DNA of 64,000 bases from Rhexocercosporidium sp. MPI-PUGE-AT-0058 (GCA_020746875.1 JAGTJL010000001.1:3906001-3970000); one strand, 5' to 3'; numbered from the stretch's first letter, positions 46,068-58,317 are shown. Notes: generated from the sequence alone by a model not told the origin. Program-made: numbers and translations.

Positions 46068-47558
46068 AGTGGTGATCTGGAATGCATTCTCGTGCTTGGT
46101 GTATTGATGGAAATATCGGGTCATGGCAGACATACATACCCAGCTGGCCTTGTAGACGGGCATCTTGGCTAAGTTTTCGATCAAGATGGGACTAGACTGG
46201 GTGGATAGTCTAAAAAGTTAGATACCTTTGATGTATTATAAAAATGGAGAAGTGGAAGACGTAGAGATGATGAGGGATGTGATAATACAATACCACGACA
46301 CGCTGTTGCCGTTGCTCTCTGCTCTTCCAATTCTAACTTTGTCTCGTTTCATTTAGCATAGTTTACTCAGCGAACTTTATCAAGTACATCACCGAGTTCT
46401 CCGTCGGAGGAAAGCCTAACCTATTTTGACAAGCGAAAACATTGAAACATATCTCGAATAACTTTATTCCCCTCCCCGACTTTACGGACTTCCACAATAG
46501 TAATAACTTGGACATAAGTTTGAAAATAGCTAGGGTACTTATAAGTACAATTTTCACTAGTATTAATCAGTCAACTGTTGTAGAAATCGCAGGTTCTTTG
46601 AATTTCTCAGGGGATGTCAAAATCGGCGACCTTTTCTCCGACGGAGAGACCGAGCAGCGAGTTAATATCCCATGGAGTGGCAACTCGCTTGCACATTTTA
46701 GCGCCATAATTTGAGGTGGCCGCATCGAATACATTTCAACTATTAAAAGAATTCTACGAAGTAAGAAGATCAAAAGAAATTTAGAGTTTGAAATAATACT
46801 TGTAGCTTTTTAGAACCCTTTTTAGAAGTCGTGGTGGCTGAGTTGTGTTGTTGCGAAAAGGAGGTCTTCTTTCGAATGGCGCTAAAATGTGTCTATGCCA
46901 CTCCACGGGATACTATTAAAGCTTGAAATTTCAGATTAAACTTTCTCATTCATGCTCGTGTCCCCTTTGGATTATGGTTCTGTGCTATTTCTGAGATTTT
47001 GAACAAGAAATTTTGTTGCGTGGCTTTGAATTTAGTGAAGATAACGAGCGAGGGTAAGATTTCGCTTTAACGTACTGTACCAGAGATGACTTTTGGCCTG
47101 CCACGACTCCTGAGGATCGTCGCTCCACAGCCGTGAAATCTGCTCTCGAAAGCTTGCTATGAGAACTTGTCTGCTTGTGGAATGACCCTTGGAGATCGTT
47201 TCTGAATTCTAGAAAAGGCATGCAGCGAACTGACTCATGAAAAACTGATGATTGGCTCCCGGTTCGTTCTCGTCACCCCTCTACATGACTCGACAGCTTG
47301 GCGACAAAATTTAGAGACGAAGTTCCCTCCACTCAACCCCCAATTTTTTCCCTCTTCCTCCATCCCATCGCCAGCTCATCATCGACCGCGCATGACTCGG
47401 ATTCCCCGTGCAATCTTCAATACATGACTACTTCGATGCCGCAAAGACAGACGAACGAGTAATCCAACACCGGCCGAGCGAAACCCCAGATTCCACGGCC
47501 TCATACCCATGCAATAAACCAGACAGATTCAGGCCCACGCCGACGGGAGGTCGCAGCC
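46068..47558. other. Intergenic between NIC96 and the bZIP gene
   Basis: These 1.49 kb contain no recognisable gene. The centre is A/T-rich and carries the inverted-repeat element listed at 46662-46919. A shorter inverted match, TCTCCGTCGGAG near 46399 against CTCCGACGGAGA near 46637, lies just outside it. From about 47330 the sequence is the C/T-rich leader of the bZIP gene. Confidence 0.5.
46662..46919. repeat. Inverted-repeat (MITE-like or hairpin) element, about 258 bp
   Basis: The left arm at 46662-46707 (TTAATATCCCATGGAGTGGC ... ACATTTTAGCGCCAT) is matched in inverse orientation by the right arm at 46876-46919 (ATGGCGCTAAAATGTG ... CCACTCCACGGGATACTATTAA). Apart from one substitution and short indels, the arms agree over about 40 bp. 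They enclose roughly 168 bp of A/T-rich sequence without an open frame of note. No flanking target-site duplication was obvious. The structure fits a small non-autonomous DNA transposon or a stable stem-loop. Confidence 0.7.
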
Positions 47559-49128
47559 ATGCCAGCGGGCGAGGGAGTTACGCCGCAGCAACCACAGCAG
47601 CAAAAGCGGGACTTCTCAGAGGACGCACCCTCACCTGCAGACCCTTCATCTGACAGTAACAAGAAGCGGAGGACGACGACAGGCTCCAGCTCGAGGGGTG
47701 TTGCGAATCTCACTCCAGACCAGCTTGCGAAGAAGAGAGCGAATGATCGTGAGGCCCAGAGGGCGATCAGGGAGAGGACGAAGAACCAGATTGAAAACCT
47801 AGAGCAGAAGATCAGGGAGTTGACCTCTCAGCAACCATACCAGGAGCTACAACATGTTATACGACAGAAGGAACAGGTCGAGGCGGAGAACGTGGAAATC
47901 AAGAAGAGGCTGAACTCTATTTTATTGTTGATACAACCTATGCTTGGACAACATGGTCAGTTAGTTATGGCCCTTGCAGATTGACTGTGCTGACTATTCT
48001 TTAGCTCAGGACGGACCCTCAATATACAATTCCCCTGCCCAGCATTACGTCCCAAATCGACCAGGTTCATCTTCGAATTTCAACTCAAGCACTCCGAATA
48101 GTGGAGCTTCTCCCGTTGTAGGCGCAGGTGGAGGGCCAGCATGGCAAGCTCCAAATGCGCCTATGGGCCATGGACTAGGAAACTACTCGCAGATGCTGAA
48201 TGCACAAGCTCAGTTATCGAAGCAAAAACATGACATGGCACACAATTTAGATATGGGTCCAGAGAGGCTAGGGCTGGATTTCCTTCTCGACGGCACACAG
48301 AGGATCAACAAGATTCCGAATGGCATAAACGGAACGTATGATACCTCCTTTCAGCAGATGTCTCGCGGACAAGAGGGGAGCAGTCCGATACATCGCAGAA
48401 GCAACTCAATTGGCAGCCATTCGGGCTATCCTCCCTTGACTGGGCAAGAGATGAGCGGCCATTCAGCACCTATTCGGAATGGACCTCCAACGTGCCCTCT
48501 AGACAACATTCTCCTCGATTTTCTTCAAGAGAGGCAACAACAAGCAGCTGAAGGAGTAGCTACTCCTAAATTAGTGGGACCTGCATATCCCAGCGTCTCT
48601 TCACTGCTCAACCCATCAAAAGCAGCAACATCTCACCCCCTCTCAAAAGTCTTCACCGACATCCTAGCCACCTTCCCAGATCTCTCCACGCTGCCCGAGA
48701 AGGTTGCCGTACTCTACATAATGTTCCTCATCATGCGTTGGCAAATCTCTCCCACGCAAGAAAACTACGACCGTCTTCCAGAATGGGCGACTCCTCGACC
48801 TTCCCAACTCTTCACGCCACACCCAGCATGGATTGACCATCTTCCTTTCCCCAAGATGCGAGACCGTCTGGTTCGAGATTACAACCCGAGGGATTATCTG
48901 TTTGATAATTTCTTCATCCCATTCACTACGACGATGACTGTTAATTGGCCCTATGAGCCGACTGATACACTCTTGTCTAGTGCGGAAGGCGAGGATCTCG
49001 TCATCAACCCTGTGTTTGAGAGACATTTGAGATGTCTGGATAACTGGAGTCTTGGCCCAGCATTCGCCAAAGCCTTCCCTGGACTACAGGATACGTATCG
49101 TTTGAAAGTTGATGGAGACAGGAGATAG
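47559..49128 (+). CDS. bZIP transcription factor with DUF3425 domain
   Basis: Predicted nuclear DNA-binding regulator; target genes unknown. Exons 47559-47955 and 48005-49128 give 506 aa. After a Gln/Ser-rich start, a basic region at about 55-85 reads QLAKKRANDREAQRAIRERT and continues into a short heptad zipper with IENLEQKIREL and further coiled coil to about 125. A Ser/Gly/Pro-rich middle follows. The C-terminal DUF3425 domain (about 300-490) includes LSKVFTDILATF, VAVLYIMFLIMRWQISPT, LPEWATPRPSQLFTPHPAW, WIDHLPFPKMRDRLV and VNWPYEPTD, typical of this fungal-only family. The start at 47559 is the first ATG in frame. Nothing looks damaged. Confidence 0.93.
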
Positions 49129-50436
49129 ACAACCCGTATCTTTCACTCCCTCACTTCCTCCTCGTCAAGACAGTCTCTAAATGACCTACCACATCTCGGT
49201 AAAATGCCTTGGGACTACATGTAAAATTATCGGTGCATTTTTGCCTCTGTATAGGGGACGGTTTACTGCCATCGCAATTGCTGTTGCTCGCCGGTTTTGC
49301 TTTGTGTTTGTTTGTATGGATGTGTCAAGTATGCGCGCGAAAGATATGGGTAGATGGCATGCATGGCTATTAGGCCGTGGAAGACACTGACAGCAAGGCG
49401 TTATTAGATGGCTTGGTTGCTGGCTGCATCGGATGAGAATGTGGAGCGATTGATTGAATGTACAAATGAGATACTGCAGATGCATTCTAGTCGATATCGA
49501 GACCTGCTTCGTCCGCGCCATAGCGATTTGTGATATCTGATTCGGCGGGAATGTTCAAAGCCCTCATAATCCCTTATAATCCCTTAGATCAGTTGCTCTC
49601 TCAGGTTCTTTCTTTCGATAAGCGTGTTTATGACGCTGGCCAGCGAAAGAAGGAAGCCTTTGCGCCAAGATATCGGAATAGTCATGTCGCTTAATAAGTG
49701 GACTGTGGCGCCAACATCAACAAACAATGAGCCTTGAAAACACTGGAGGAAAACAATCCAACTCTGAGCTTTGATGTGGAATGTCTATTTAGATATGCAA
49801 TGACTGCCTGAAAAAGGTACATTCCGAGCAAAACAAAGTCCGCTCAAGGGATTGCTGTGTGTGGATCCTCTGGCGACTCAGCGAAAATCCAGAAAAACCG
49901 AGACTCGAATGAATGACCAGGAAGGATCTCTTCGAGAACCGGATTTGGGGTCTTCGTCGGTATGTAGTTCTTTATTGCTCGGTATTTGAAGCCGAACGAG
50001 ATTCTCATAGGATTTGAAGAGGATTTCCACTCTACTACTACGAAAACGACCATGGAGTTTTCTCTTACCCACACTGGTGGGAGAGTTTCTTTCTCAGCTT
50101 TCCTTACTGTTAGTACTGCTCGGCATTTAGCTGAAAGCCGAGAGCGCGAGAGTGATGCTTTGAAATCGAATTTGGTAAAATCCCCTTTCTGTTCTCGGGA
50201 GGCTTTCATAGATATTACATTCGGGCAACGTTAATAATCACAAGGTCAGGGAGGTTACTACTCCAAAAATGGCATTTTGGGTAAGCTTATACTGTACCTT
50301 CAAATCGATGGTAAGCATTAGCGATATAAGACTGATGAACTCTCTATATAACAAGGGCTAAAGGCCATGAAAAGTCAGAAAAGACGAGCATCATCAAACT
50401 ACCACGTTGGTACTACTACTATTGACTTTTCCAACC
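49129..50436. other. Intergenic between bZIP gene and NmrA-like gene
   Basis: These 1.3 kb hold the bZIP 3' flank and the NmrA-like promoter. A perfect 10-bp tandem duplication, ATAATCCCTT, occurs at 49566-49585. A 121-codon open frame at 49844-50209 on the minus strand has no family I recognise. No RNA gene was seen. Confidence 0.45.
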
Positions 50437-51357
50437 ATGACTTTCACCAAAATTGCACTCGCGGGACCCTCAGGTTTCCTAGGCCGCAAAGTCCTCACTC
50501 ACCTTCTCACTATTCCCTCCCTATCAAAAATAACTATCCTCACACAATCTGTAACTCCACAGAATTTCCCAACCTCACCTCTCCTAACCCTGATTCCCAT
50601 CTCGTCTTACGAAGACAAAGCAGCTCTCACGTCAGCCCTAAAGGACCACGATCTCTTAATCTCAACCGTTGCCGGCGCTGCAGCGGGCACGGTAGATCGG
50701 CTGCTATTAGCAGCAGCCACCGAAGCGGACGTGAGGCGCTTCATGCCCTCTGAATTTACAGTTGACGTCCTCCATCCCAACGCCCTCACATTTGCAGGGA
50801 CTAGTCTCGTCGCGGCCAAGATCGCAAACGCAAAATATATCCAGGAACTAGCTCAGCAGGGGAAGATCGAATACACGACTCTCGTCACGGGGGGGTTTCT
50901 AGACTGGTGGTTCGAGATGCCGAATCCTGTCGTGAATGTCATGGGTAGAGAAGTGAAGATCTTTGATGGCGGTGATAAGCGACTCACAGGCGTGAGCACG
51001 GAGTTCGTGGCGAGGTGTATTGAGGCTGTTATTCTCATGCCGGAGGAAGAGACGAGGGATCAAAGGATTAGAGTGGCGGAAGTCGAATACTCGGGTAATG
51101 ACATGTTGCGTGCCTTCGAGGAAGTGACGGGCGAGGAATGGACGGCTGTTCATCAGACCACTGATGCACTTTTGTACGAGGCTGAGAAAGCGAGTGGGAG
51201 GGGGGATAAGAGGGGTCAGTATCTGGCTACTATCCTGAAACTGAACTTTGATGGGAGGGGGGCTGCTAGTTTTGAGGAGGGGAAGAGTTTTGCGCCTAAA
51301 GTTGAGCGGGGGAGTTTGGTGGATATTGTGAGGAGGAGTTTGTCCGCGAAGGTTTAG
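50437..51357 (+). CDS. NmrA-like / isoflavone reductase-family NAD(P)-binding protein
   Basis: Atypical SDR that binds NAD(P); fungal members include oxidoreductases and nitrogen-signal regulators, so the role is open. A single exon encodes 306 aa. The start codon at 50437 is chosen because MTFTKIALAGPSGFLGRKVL places the Rossmann strand and GxxGxxG motif at residues 5-17; an ATG ten codons upstream would add an uncharacteristic hydrophobic stretch. Further family marks are HDLLISTVAGAA (about 75), RFMPSEFTVD (about 105), LAQQGKIEYTTLVTGGFLDWW (about 140-165) and GDKRLTGVSTEFVARCI. The length is normal. Confidence 0.9.
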   Translation: MTFTKIALAGPSGFLGRKVLTHLLTIPSLSKITILTQSVTPQNFPTSPLLTLIPISSYEDKAALTSALKDHDLLISTVAGAAAGTVDRLLLAAATEADVRRFMPSEFTVDVLHPNALTFAGTSLVAAKIANAKYIQELAQQGKIEYTTLVTGGFLDWWFEMPNPVVNVMGREVKIFDGGDKRLTGVSTEFVARCIEAVILMPEEETRDQRIRVAEVEYSGNDMLRAFEEVTGEEWTAVHQTTDALLYEAEKASGRGDKRGQYLATILKLNFDGRGAASFEEGKSFAPKVERGSLVDIVRRSLSAKV

Positions 51358-53136
51358 TTAATTATTTGTGAGGTTTAGGAGATGGTGATCCATCCAACCA
51401 AATTATACGAATAGACCGGTATGAAACTCGCCTTGCAGTTTCGAAATCTTCGGTGGGATACGTGATCTATATTAGGATAGAAAGACGTTCTGGAAACGGT
51501 CTCTTGGCTCAGCCTTGTGTAGGGCTACAGTAGAAAGGTATTTTTGCACTTCTAGAAACATTATATTTCGTAAAAGTACCTGCTTCGAATTAAACTTTCG
51601 CACTGATGGCTTGATGGCTTGCATCCCTGAATTCTTGGTCAGCGCGGGAGCCATAGGAGGCGGGCTTATGGTTGTACAGAAAATGTCACCTATCATTGGA
51701 GCCGGCGTCGAGAGTTGGTATTCTGGTATACAGATTTGAAACAATTGCATAATCACCCGATAGTATGCACGATGGATTTGATTGGGTGGGCGTGTGGTTG
51801 TAGGTGGGACTCGCCTAGCCATGTTGAACGTTACTGTTGATTGAGAGATATTGTCGGCCGACAGTCCAGGGGGGGTTCGGATTTATATTTATACTTCGCG
51901 TTTAATTGGCTTGTTGTCTCCCAATTTAAGATTCAAACTTATAATTAATTCAAGCCTTTGAGATTTGTAGCTAGAGCTGAAATAGCGAATGGGCTGGTTG
52001 TGGAGTAAATGTTTGTTGATAGCTTGAGGTGACGTGGGCAAGAACGTATTTGCACTTTTACTACAGCCTCCAAAGTACCATGAAAGAAATCCAGAATTTG
52101 GTAAAGATGAACAACGAGATATGTTCAAGGGCAGAAAGAAGCATGATTGATTGATGAACAAAAGACGAGAGGATCGGTAAGGGGATAGTTTGAATGAGAA
52201 GTAGACAGGCTTGGTTAGCTACTCATATTTGCTGAGCTGTCGGTTGATATCTCTAAAAGAGCAAAATTACACTGTAACTAGCGTACGGGTCAAGGGCGAT
52301 CCATCGTCTTCTGGGAACAATGAGTAAGGTTCTGATTATAAGCTGATTGGATGTTTTTGATGCAGAATAGGGGCTCAGTCTTGCACAGCTACTGTAAGTT
52401 AATGTGGCGTCTGACAGAATGAAACTCAACATGCACCCCTAGCACAGCGTGGTAACGTGGCCTCCTTCTATGACACCCTCTTCTTCAATCCAATCTCATG
52501 ATACGGGCTCGGTGATATTGGCGTCCAAAAAGGAGAATCTGGAAGTCGATAGGGTAGATGTCAATTCTCTTCCGTAATGTTAACAAGTGGAAGAAAACAA
52601 TATGTTGAAACTGAGCTAATGATTAGAACATATAGTACATACCCTAGTATCTGAGAGTGTTCATTACTTGAAGTAAGTCTCGTTCAAGGGTACACTCTCA
52701 ACTATAAGCGATATAAAATATGGTGAGTGTCTAGATGCTAGCGTGAAGACTCCGTACTGCTTTATCCGATTACAAGTCAAGGTTGCTCTTGCAATAAACG
52801 AGACTTATTTCCTGCAATGAGCACCGTCAGATACTACCGCGTTGACGTTTATACTTGTTTCCGATAAGCTGGGTTTGTCATTCATGATCTAGGCTCGGAT
52901 CTCCCCCCCCCCTTCAGACTTAGATGACCGGGACCTGGTCAACAGTTCGTCTGTCCTGCATAAGTTTGGGCGTACTTTCGCCTGGTGCTCACTTTAACAC
53001 CCACTCCCTTACTCCTAATCTCATGGAACGTGCGGCACAGACTAGATGACTATGTCTTGTTGCTCCTAATCCACTTCTCGCCACTTCTTCGCGAGATATC
53101 AGATGTAGCTCCCTTTGGTAGTCAGTACTTTCCACC
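51358..53136. other. Gene-poor region upstream of the fasciclin relic
   Basis: About 1.8 kb without a supportable gene, A/T-richer than average. A minus-strand open frame at 51472-51822 (116 codons) and an overlapping plus-strand one at 51515-51739 are not recognised. A run of about ten C lies near 52902-52912. The decay of the neighbouring fasciclin gene suggests the whole area is degenerating. Confidence 0.4.
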
Positions 53137-53707
53137 ATGAGACTCCTCTGGCTACAGAGTTTTGTTTTTTGGAGCTGCTGGACAAGCTTTAATATCAGCA
53201 TTGAAGGGACTTGAAGACACACTTGAAACGCCCAACTTCTACATCAACAGCTCGAAAATTCTTACCACCTTATTATCGTCAGCAACAACTCCACAATTCT
53301 CGCTCCTTCCAACGAGGCATTCAATGAGTGGCTTATAAGTAAAGGCTCAGCAATACTAAGTGCTAATGAGATCGACGCAACTTTGGCCTACCATTTGCTT
53401 CATTGGGATTCCCAACAGTCACTTTCATGACAAAACCGCATTTGTTCCAACCAATTTGACGGATGTGAGGTTCGCTTATGTCACTAACGGTCAGGCGATG
53501 CACCTTCACTTAGCTAAAAGTGGAGCGCAGTTCGTCTCTGGTAACAAGTCTGTTAGTACTGTAAAACCTCCGGAAGTACTGGATGTTGAGATACTGCGAT
53601 TTTTAATGCTGATTCCCTACGCCAGGATGGCACAGAAGGCAGGGAGGATAGGGTCGAGGCTGAGGAATTTTGTCGAAGTTCAGGACAGGTCGGTGTATTG
53701 GCAATAG
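53137..53707 (+). pseudogene. Decayed fasciclin (FAS1) domain gene
   Basis: Pieces of a secreted FAS1-domain protein are readable in several frames. There is a signal-peptide-like start (MRLLWLQSFVF), a frame change, then GAAGQALISALKGLEDTL. Another frame change is followed by NSTILAPSNEAFNEWLISKG and DATLAYHLLH, which match the FAS1 H1 region and the YH motif. After a further shift come HDKTAFVPTNLTDVRFAYV and TNGQAMHLHLAKSGAQFVSG. The last open piece runs to 53707. At least three frame changes with in-frame stops, and no introns that repair them, make a pseudogene the best reading. FAS1 proteins are cell-surface or secreted adhesion-type proteins. Confidence 0.65.
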
Positions 53708-53972
53708 TTTCGACTTCATTGATTAACTTTGGGGCTGCAGCTCGGGACATAATTCGCGGATGAGGAAAGTTATTGGCGTATCTGATGTGGCAAGTTCAAA
53801 GTGATGGTGTGGGATCTGCTTCTAATTCCAAGGACAACCAGAGGAAAACCCATCATTTGCAAAACCTTGGACTATGTGGATGTCAGAGTAAGAGATATCT
53901 TCTGCTAGTTCCGCTAGTTCTGCAAGAAATATGTAGACATCAGTCCTTTAAAAATTCCGGGCTTTACACATA

Positions 53973-56139
53973 TCATGAAATCCTCGTAAATCGTTGAGAT
54001 ATCACCAGCGCATGCATAATGTTCCTCTTCAGATTTCCCACTTTATCATCCCTCTCCCGAATCTGCTGCTGAAGATCTAGATATCTCTTCTTCCAATCTC
54101 CTTCATTCTCACCCGCCTTACCAAGACCGGCACCGGTATTTTCCATAGCAACATTTCCTGCTTCGTCCGCTCGCTGCACCGTGGCTCTGATAGTAAAATC
54201 GCCTTCGATAGAGCCAAAGCGCATCTTCCAGTGACATTCGTAATGGGCTATAGAGCCTTGTTCGAGCCTCGTCATGCGTAATCGAGTCATTAACGGACCC
54301 CCGGCTAACGCGGATAGGTTGATAAGGAAGGCTTCAGTGCTGCTAGACTCAGCTTGTAAGTTCTTGACGACTTGTTTGCAGATCTTGTCTGCTTCGTCGA
54401 TACTGCATCGTTCAATGCTAGCCCCCGATGCGTCGTACCAATCCGCGCCTAGGATCTCGCAGATGAAATGACTTTCCAGAGCGTCCACATTCGTACGATC
54501 CGTATCTCCATTCTGACGGAACGTGATGTTGACGAAGTTCGGCATGGTGGGGTCTTGATCGACGGGGTTACTGAAGTATTCCATGAGAGGTGTTACTTGA
54601 TGTTGATTAGGTGGGAGATGATGCATCTCTGTCTCGTCTTGGCCATTTACCAACAGTACAGGCGTTGGTATTGGTGGTGGGGTGGCAAGACGAACAGTTC
54701 CTCCCTGTCGCTGAGGTACCTGGAGTTGTAATCCACTCGGTCTTCCAGTTTGAGCTGGTTGACTTTGGCTATTTGCTCGCAAGGCTGCCGCCGAGGGGAA
54801 GAAATGTGGAGTTTCGGTATCGGCCACGATGGGGGTCGCCGTGGGTGTATTATCTCTAAGATTGATGGTTGGCACATCTCTCGCTCCTGGATTCGCAGGG
54901 AATGTCGAAAAAGGCCCATCTTGGACTGAGCGATTGCTCGGGGGTCGACCTCTAAGCTTTCCGGAAGATGCACTGCCATTGCTTGGCCATGCTGACGAAA
55001 CTGCTGGGCCATGACGCCGCCTCGCTTTGCTCTTGGGAGTAATAGCTGATTGAGGCTCATTTGCATCATTCCACAATGGTCTGTTTGTAGGCGTAATGGC
55101 TGAATGTGGATAAGCTGTCAAAGGAGTCGCACCGTCCGGGGGAGGCCATCGAAATGTGCCTGGCATAGAGGGAGTAGCTGACCATGGCGCCATTCTGTCG
55201 TTGAAAGATTGTTGGAAGTCAGGATGCGCTGTCGCTGGTGTAGTATTGTCCGCTATTAATGACGATTTAGCCATCATAAAGTCTTCAGACAAGGATGGCG
55301 AATCTAGACGAGGACGTTGAGATGGGGATTTCCCGGTGTCACTTTCCTCTTTATCTTCGGCCTTTCGTCGTCCTCTTTTCGGTCTTGTCTCAGGTAATAA
55401 TGCTCGAAGGGCCAAGTCTTCTTCTGCGGCTACGCCATCTCGTCCAAACTCAGAGGAAGGATCGTTTTGTGGGGGGACTTGCGTCCAATATACATGGCTC
55501 TTATTCAACAGATACTCGAAAAAGGCATCCACGTGCATGGCATGCATCCACCGCTGAGTTTTGTCAGTAGAGTCGCTGAATATTCCAGGCTAGGACTGCA
55601 ATGGCGAAAGGACCGACCTTGAGTCTAACAGCATACTGTTGAACTTTCTGAGCGCTCTGTCCCTTATCCAAAGCTGGTGGCTCAACTCCCAAGTCGAGAG
55701 CCAGCTGAGCCCAAGTCTTGATCTCTTTCAGCTCCAGCTTTCGAATCAACTCAAACAGCGTAAACGTGTTAAAATTCTTTCCATCACTCTTCGGCGGCGC
55801 CCGAAAGATCCTCTTCAGCTCAGTCGCGTCCGTGTCTAATGGAATGCTAGGATTGCAATACATGATGAAGTCCAGATACGCATCGTCGAAACTCTCATCC
55901 GAAACGTCTCGTGAAGGCAGATTCCGAGCCTCTTCGCGAGAATCAGAGGTAGTTGGAAGAGACGCTATTCTGGTCGGAAGTTGGTGAGTTTGACCATTGC
56001 CCTGGGGATGTTCTTGTGACTGGCGTCGAGGATCGAGGGGCTGAGTTGGAGCATGTTGCTGTTCAAGGCGCAGCTTTTCGCTCTCAGGAATCACACTCAT
56101 TCCTGGGAGGAATCGCCCATTTGCGGCCCCTGGAGGCAT
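53973..56139 (-). CDS. ARS-binding protein 2 homologue (Abp2 family)
   Basis: Predicted nuclear DNA-binding protein related to S. pombe Abp2, which binds AT-rich replication origins. Exons on the minus strand 56139-55618 and 55553-53973 give 700 aa. Residues about 80-215 form the conserved domain: YLDFIMYCNPSIPLDTDATE, FRAPPKSDGKNFNTFTLFEL, TWAQLALDLGVEPPALDKGQ, then across the intron RWMHAMHVDAFFEYLLNKSH. A long Pro/Ser/Thr-rich middle contains an AT-hook-like KLRGRPPSNR near 375. The C-terminal third holds a second conserved region (FVNITFRQNG, FICEILGADWYDASG, LSALAGGPLMTRLRMTRLEQ) and a closing coiled coil (YLDLQQQIRERDDKVGNLKR). It diverges from the peroxisomal carrier gene. The family name is from memory of the conserved domain. 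Confidence 0.8.
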
Positions 56140-56770
56140 GATGAGCCACTATTGATATATACAGCATGCCCTAGACTTAGACCAAAAAGATGTGACAAAG
56201 TGAATACAAATTGAATACAAAGTAAACAAACGCATACACTCTTTCATACTCAAAGTGGTGAGCGGCCTGAACAACTTTTGCCTTGGTGACACCGACAACC
56301 GTGTCTTCCGGGTATGATAGAATTCAAAGCGACGGACTACTCATGACAGCAACAGAGGCAACAAAAATACGCTGAGAATGGACAAAATAGTTCGCTTGCG
56401 ATGCGAGATGGAACCGAGTTGAAAGGGGGAAAAGGCTGCTAATTGATGAACATTGTGATGAGAGTTAAATCACCAGAATGAGAAGAGTTTCAGCGCCCGT
56501 GGCTGCTAATAATAATCGAGCCCCACACAGCTCACGTGGCATATGGCATGTGACCGGGCTTCCCCACATTCGCGATAATGCAACCCCCTGCAAACCTAGA
56601 CCTCGGCATATTGGGCTGTCGGTAGCTCGGAGATGGGGTTGATATGCATATGCAAAACACCACACGATAAACTCCTTTCCCTTCTTCTTCTTCTTCCGCA
56701 AATATTCTTGTCCTCTTCCTACTGAACGATTTCTACAATCTCTAGATACCCTTAACGATAGACTGCCACC
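56140..56770. promoter_or_regulatory. Shared divergent promoter region, Abp2 / peroxisomal carrier
   Basis: These 631 bp between two outward-facing start codons contain no gene. A TTCTTCTTCTTCTTCC pyrimidine tract at about 56683-56698 precedes the carrier gene by about 75 bp. The carrier start has an ideal context, GCCACCATG. Confidence 0.5.
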
Positions 56771-57807
56771 ATGTCCTCATCAACAGCAGCTCAACAGTCC
56801 GACAACGTGGCCCACGCCTTGAGCGGGGCAGGAGGAGGCATCCTCTCCATGGCACTCACGTATATCTACTCTTCCTATCCCAAGAGCAACTGTCTAATAC
56901 TCGCAGATACCCCCTCATCACCCTCTCCACCCGCGCACAAGTCGAATCCAAGCGCGCCGACTCCGATTTCCTCAACGCCGTCAAGCGCATCGTACAAAGG
57001 GAGGGCATCACAGGTCTCTACGCCGGACTAGACTCGGCGCTCTTCGGAATCAGCGTCACGAACTTTGTCTACTACTACTGGTACGAATGGACTCGCTCGG
57101 GATTCGAGAAGGCTGCTGTCAAGGCTGGCCGAGCGTCCAAGAGGCTCACGACGGTTGAGTCGATGATCGCTGGCGCCATTGCTGGGTCCGCAACAGTTAT
57201 GCTCACGAACCCGATCTGGGTGGTGAATACTCGTATGACGACTCGCAAGCAGAATAAGGAGACGGATGAGGGTATACTACCCGGATCTGTGGCACCAAAA
57301 CAGCCTACCACTATTGGTACGCTGGTGGCGTTGTTGAAGGAGGAGGGGCCTTTGGCTCTGTTCGCAGGTGTTGCGCCGGCTTTGGTGCTGGTCATCAACC
57401 CTATCCTACAATATACCATATTCGAGCAGTTGAGGAATACCATTGAGAAGAAGAGGAGGATCACACCAACCATCGCGTTCTTACTTGGTGCGTTAGGCAA
57501 GCTGTTTGCCACGAGCATCACGTATCCGTACATTACGGTCAAGAGCCGCATGCATGTTGCGGGCCGCGACGGTGGAAAGGAGAGCATGATGCAGGTTCTG
57601 CGGAGAATCATCAGAGATGAGGGGTATTCCGGTCTTTATAAGGGTAAGTTCTGTGTGCAACAGATGCTGGATAATCATTAACATGTTTCAGGTATCGGAC
57701 CTAAGGTCTCCCAGAGTGTTCTCACTGCGGCATTCCTGTTTGCTTTCAAAGATGTTCTCTATGAACAAACCGTCAAGCTTCGAAGAAAGATCCCTGCAAA
57801 GGTCTAA
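56771..57807 (+). CDS. Peroxisomal adenine nucleotide carrier (PMP47/Ant1-like, mitochondrial carrier family)
   Basis: Predicted to exchange ATP for AMP across the peroxisomal membrane, supplying ATP for fatty-acid activation before beta-oxidation. Exons 56771-56859, 56907-57643 and 57692-57807 give 313 aa. Three carrier repeats are seen. The first has ALTYPLITLSTRAQ, split by intron 1, the second has TNPIWVVNTRM, the PMP47 hallmark, and the third has TYPYITVKSRMHVAG. Each carries the PxxxxxR-type signature, with the family's EG...LYAG/LFAG/LYKG motifs after it. Unspliced, intron 1 would read on in frame into a nonsense tail, so the splice is supported by the restored signature. Mitochondrial members are less likely given the IWVVNTR motif. 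Confidence 0.9.
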
Positions 57808-58317
57808 GCTTAGATCAAGTTGTCATATCAAGCTAGCGAGGGTTTGCGATGTGTTGATGTACTGTATAATACGGAATCAGATGTAGGTTGGCGGTTGGAG
57901 ATCGGGCATTCATGGCGTCAGGGATGTGTGGAAGACCGGGCAAACATCGGAAAGGAGGCTAAATTTGATATCCCTGAGCAGTCAAAGACTGTTTCAACTG
58001 GACAGGCGGTGGACCTGGAAATTACAACTGCATTTTAAAGAGAATACTACTTTTGCTTTCAGTAAATAGAATTGGCGATCTTCTCATCAGCTCCCACTGT
58101 CACGCCATCTTCGCCGTTTAGACCTCTCATACACGACAATTTGTGATCAAATCTGGAAAATTCGCTTATCGCTAAGCGGGCCCCCCTTTCTCGGGCCGAG
58201 TTGTTTACTTTTGCTGTGCGGAACTGTTCAAACCAACGAGCCCTTTCTGCAAGAAGCACGGTAATATTACAACCAAGACACCCGCAATGACATTCTTTAT
58301 AATTTACATTCTTGACA
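57808..58317. other. Intergenic between convergent genes
   Basis: These 510 bp separate the 3' ends of the carrier gene and the transcription-factor-like gene. Only short open frames in both directions are present and none is recognisable. Confidence 0.5.

Noticed and set aside
49844..50209. 121-codon minus-strand open frame
   Set aside because: No recognisable domain and no gene structure around it; I considered a transposase remnant but saw no motif.
51472..51822. 116-codon minus-strand open frame with an overlapping plus-strand frame
   Set aside because: I considered a small mitochondrial protein, but no signature supported it and both strands are open, as expected by chance.
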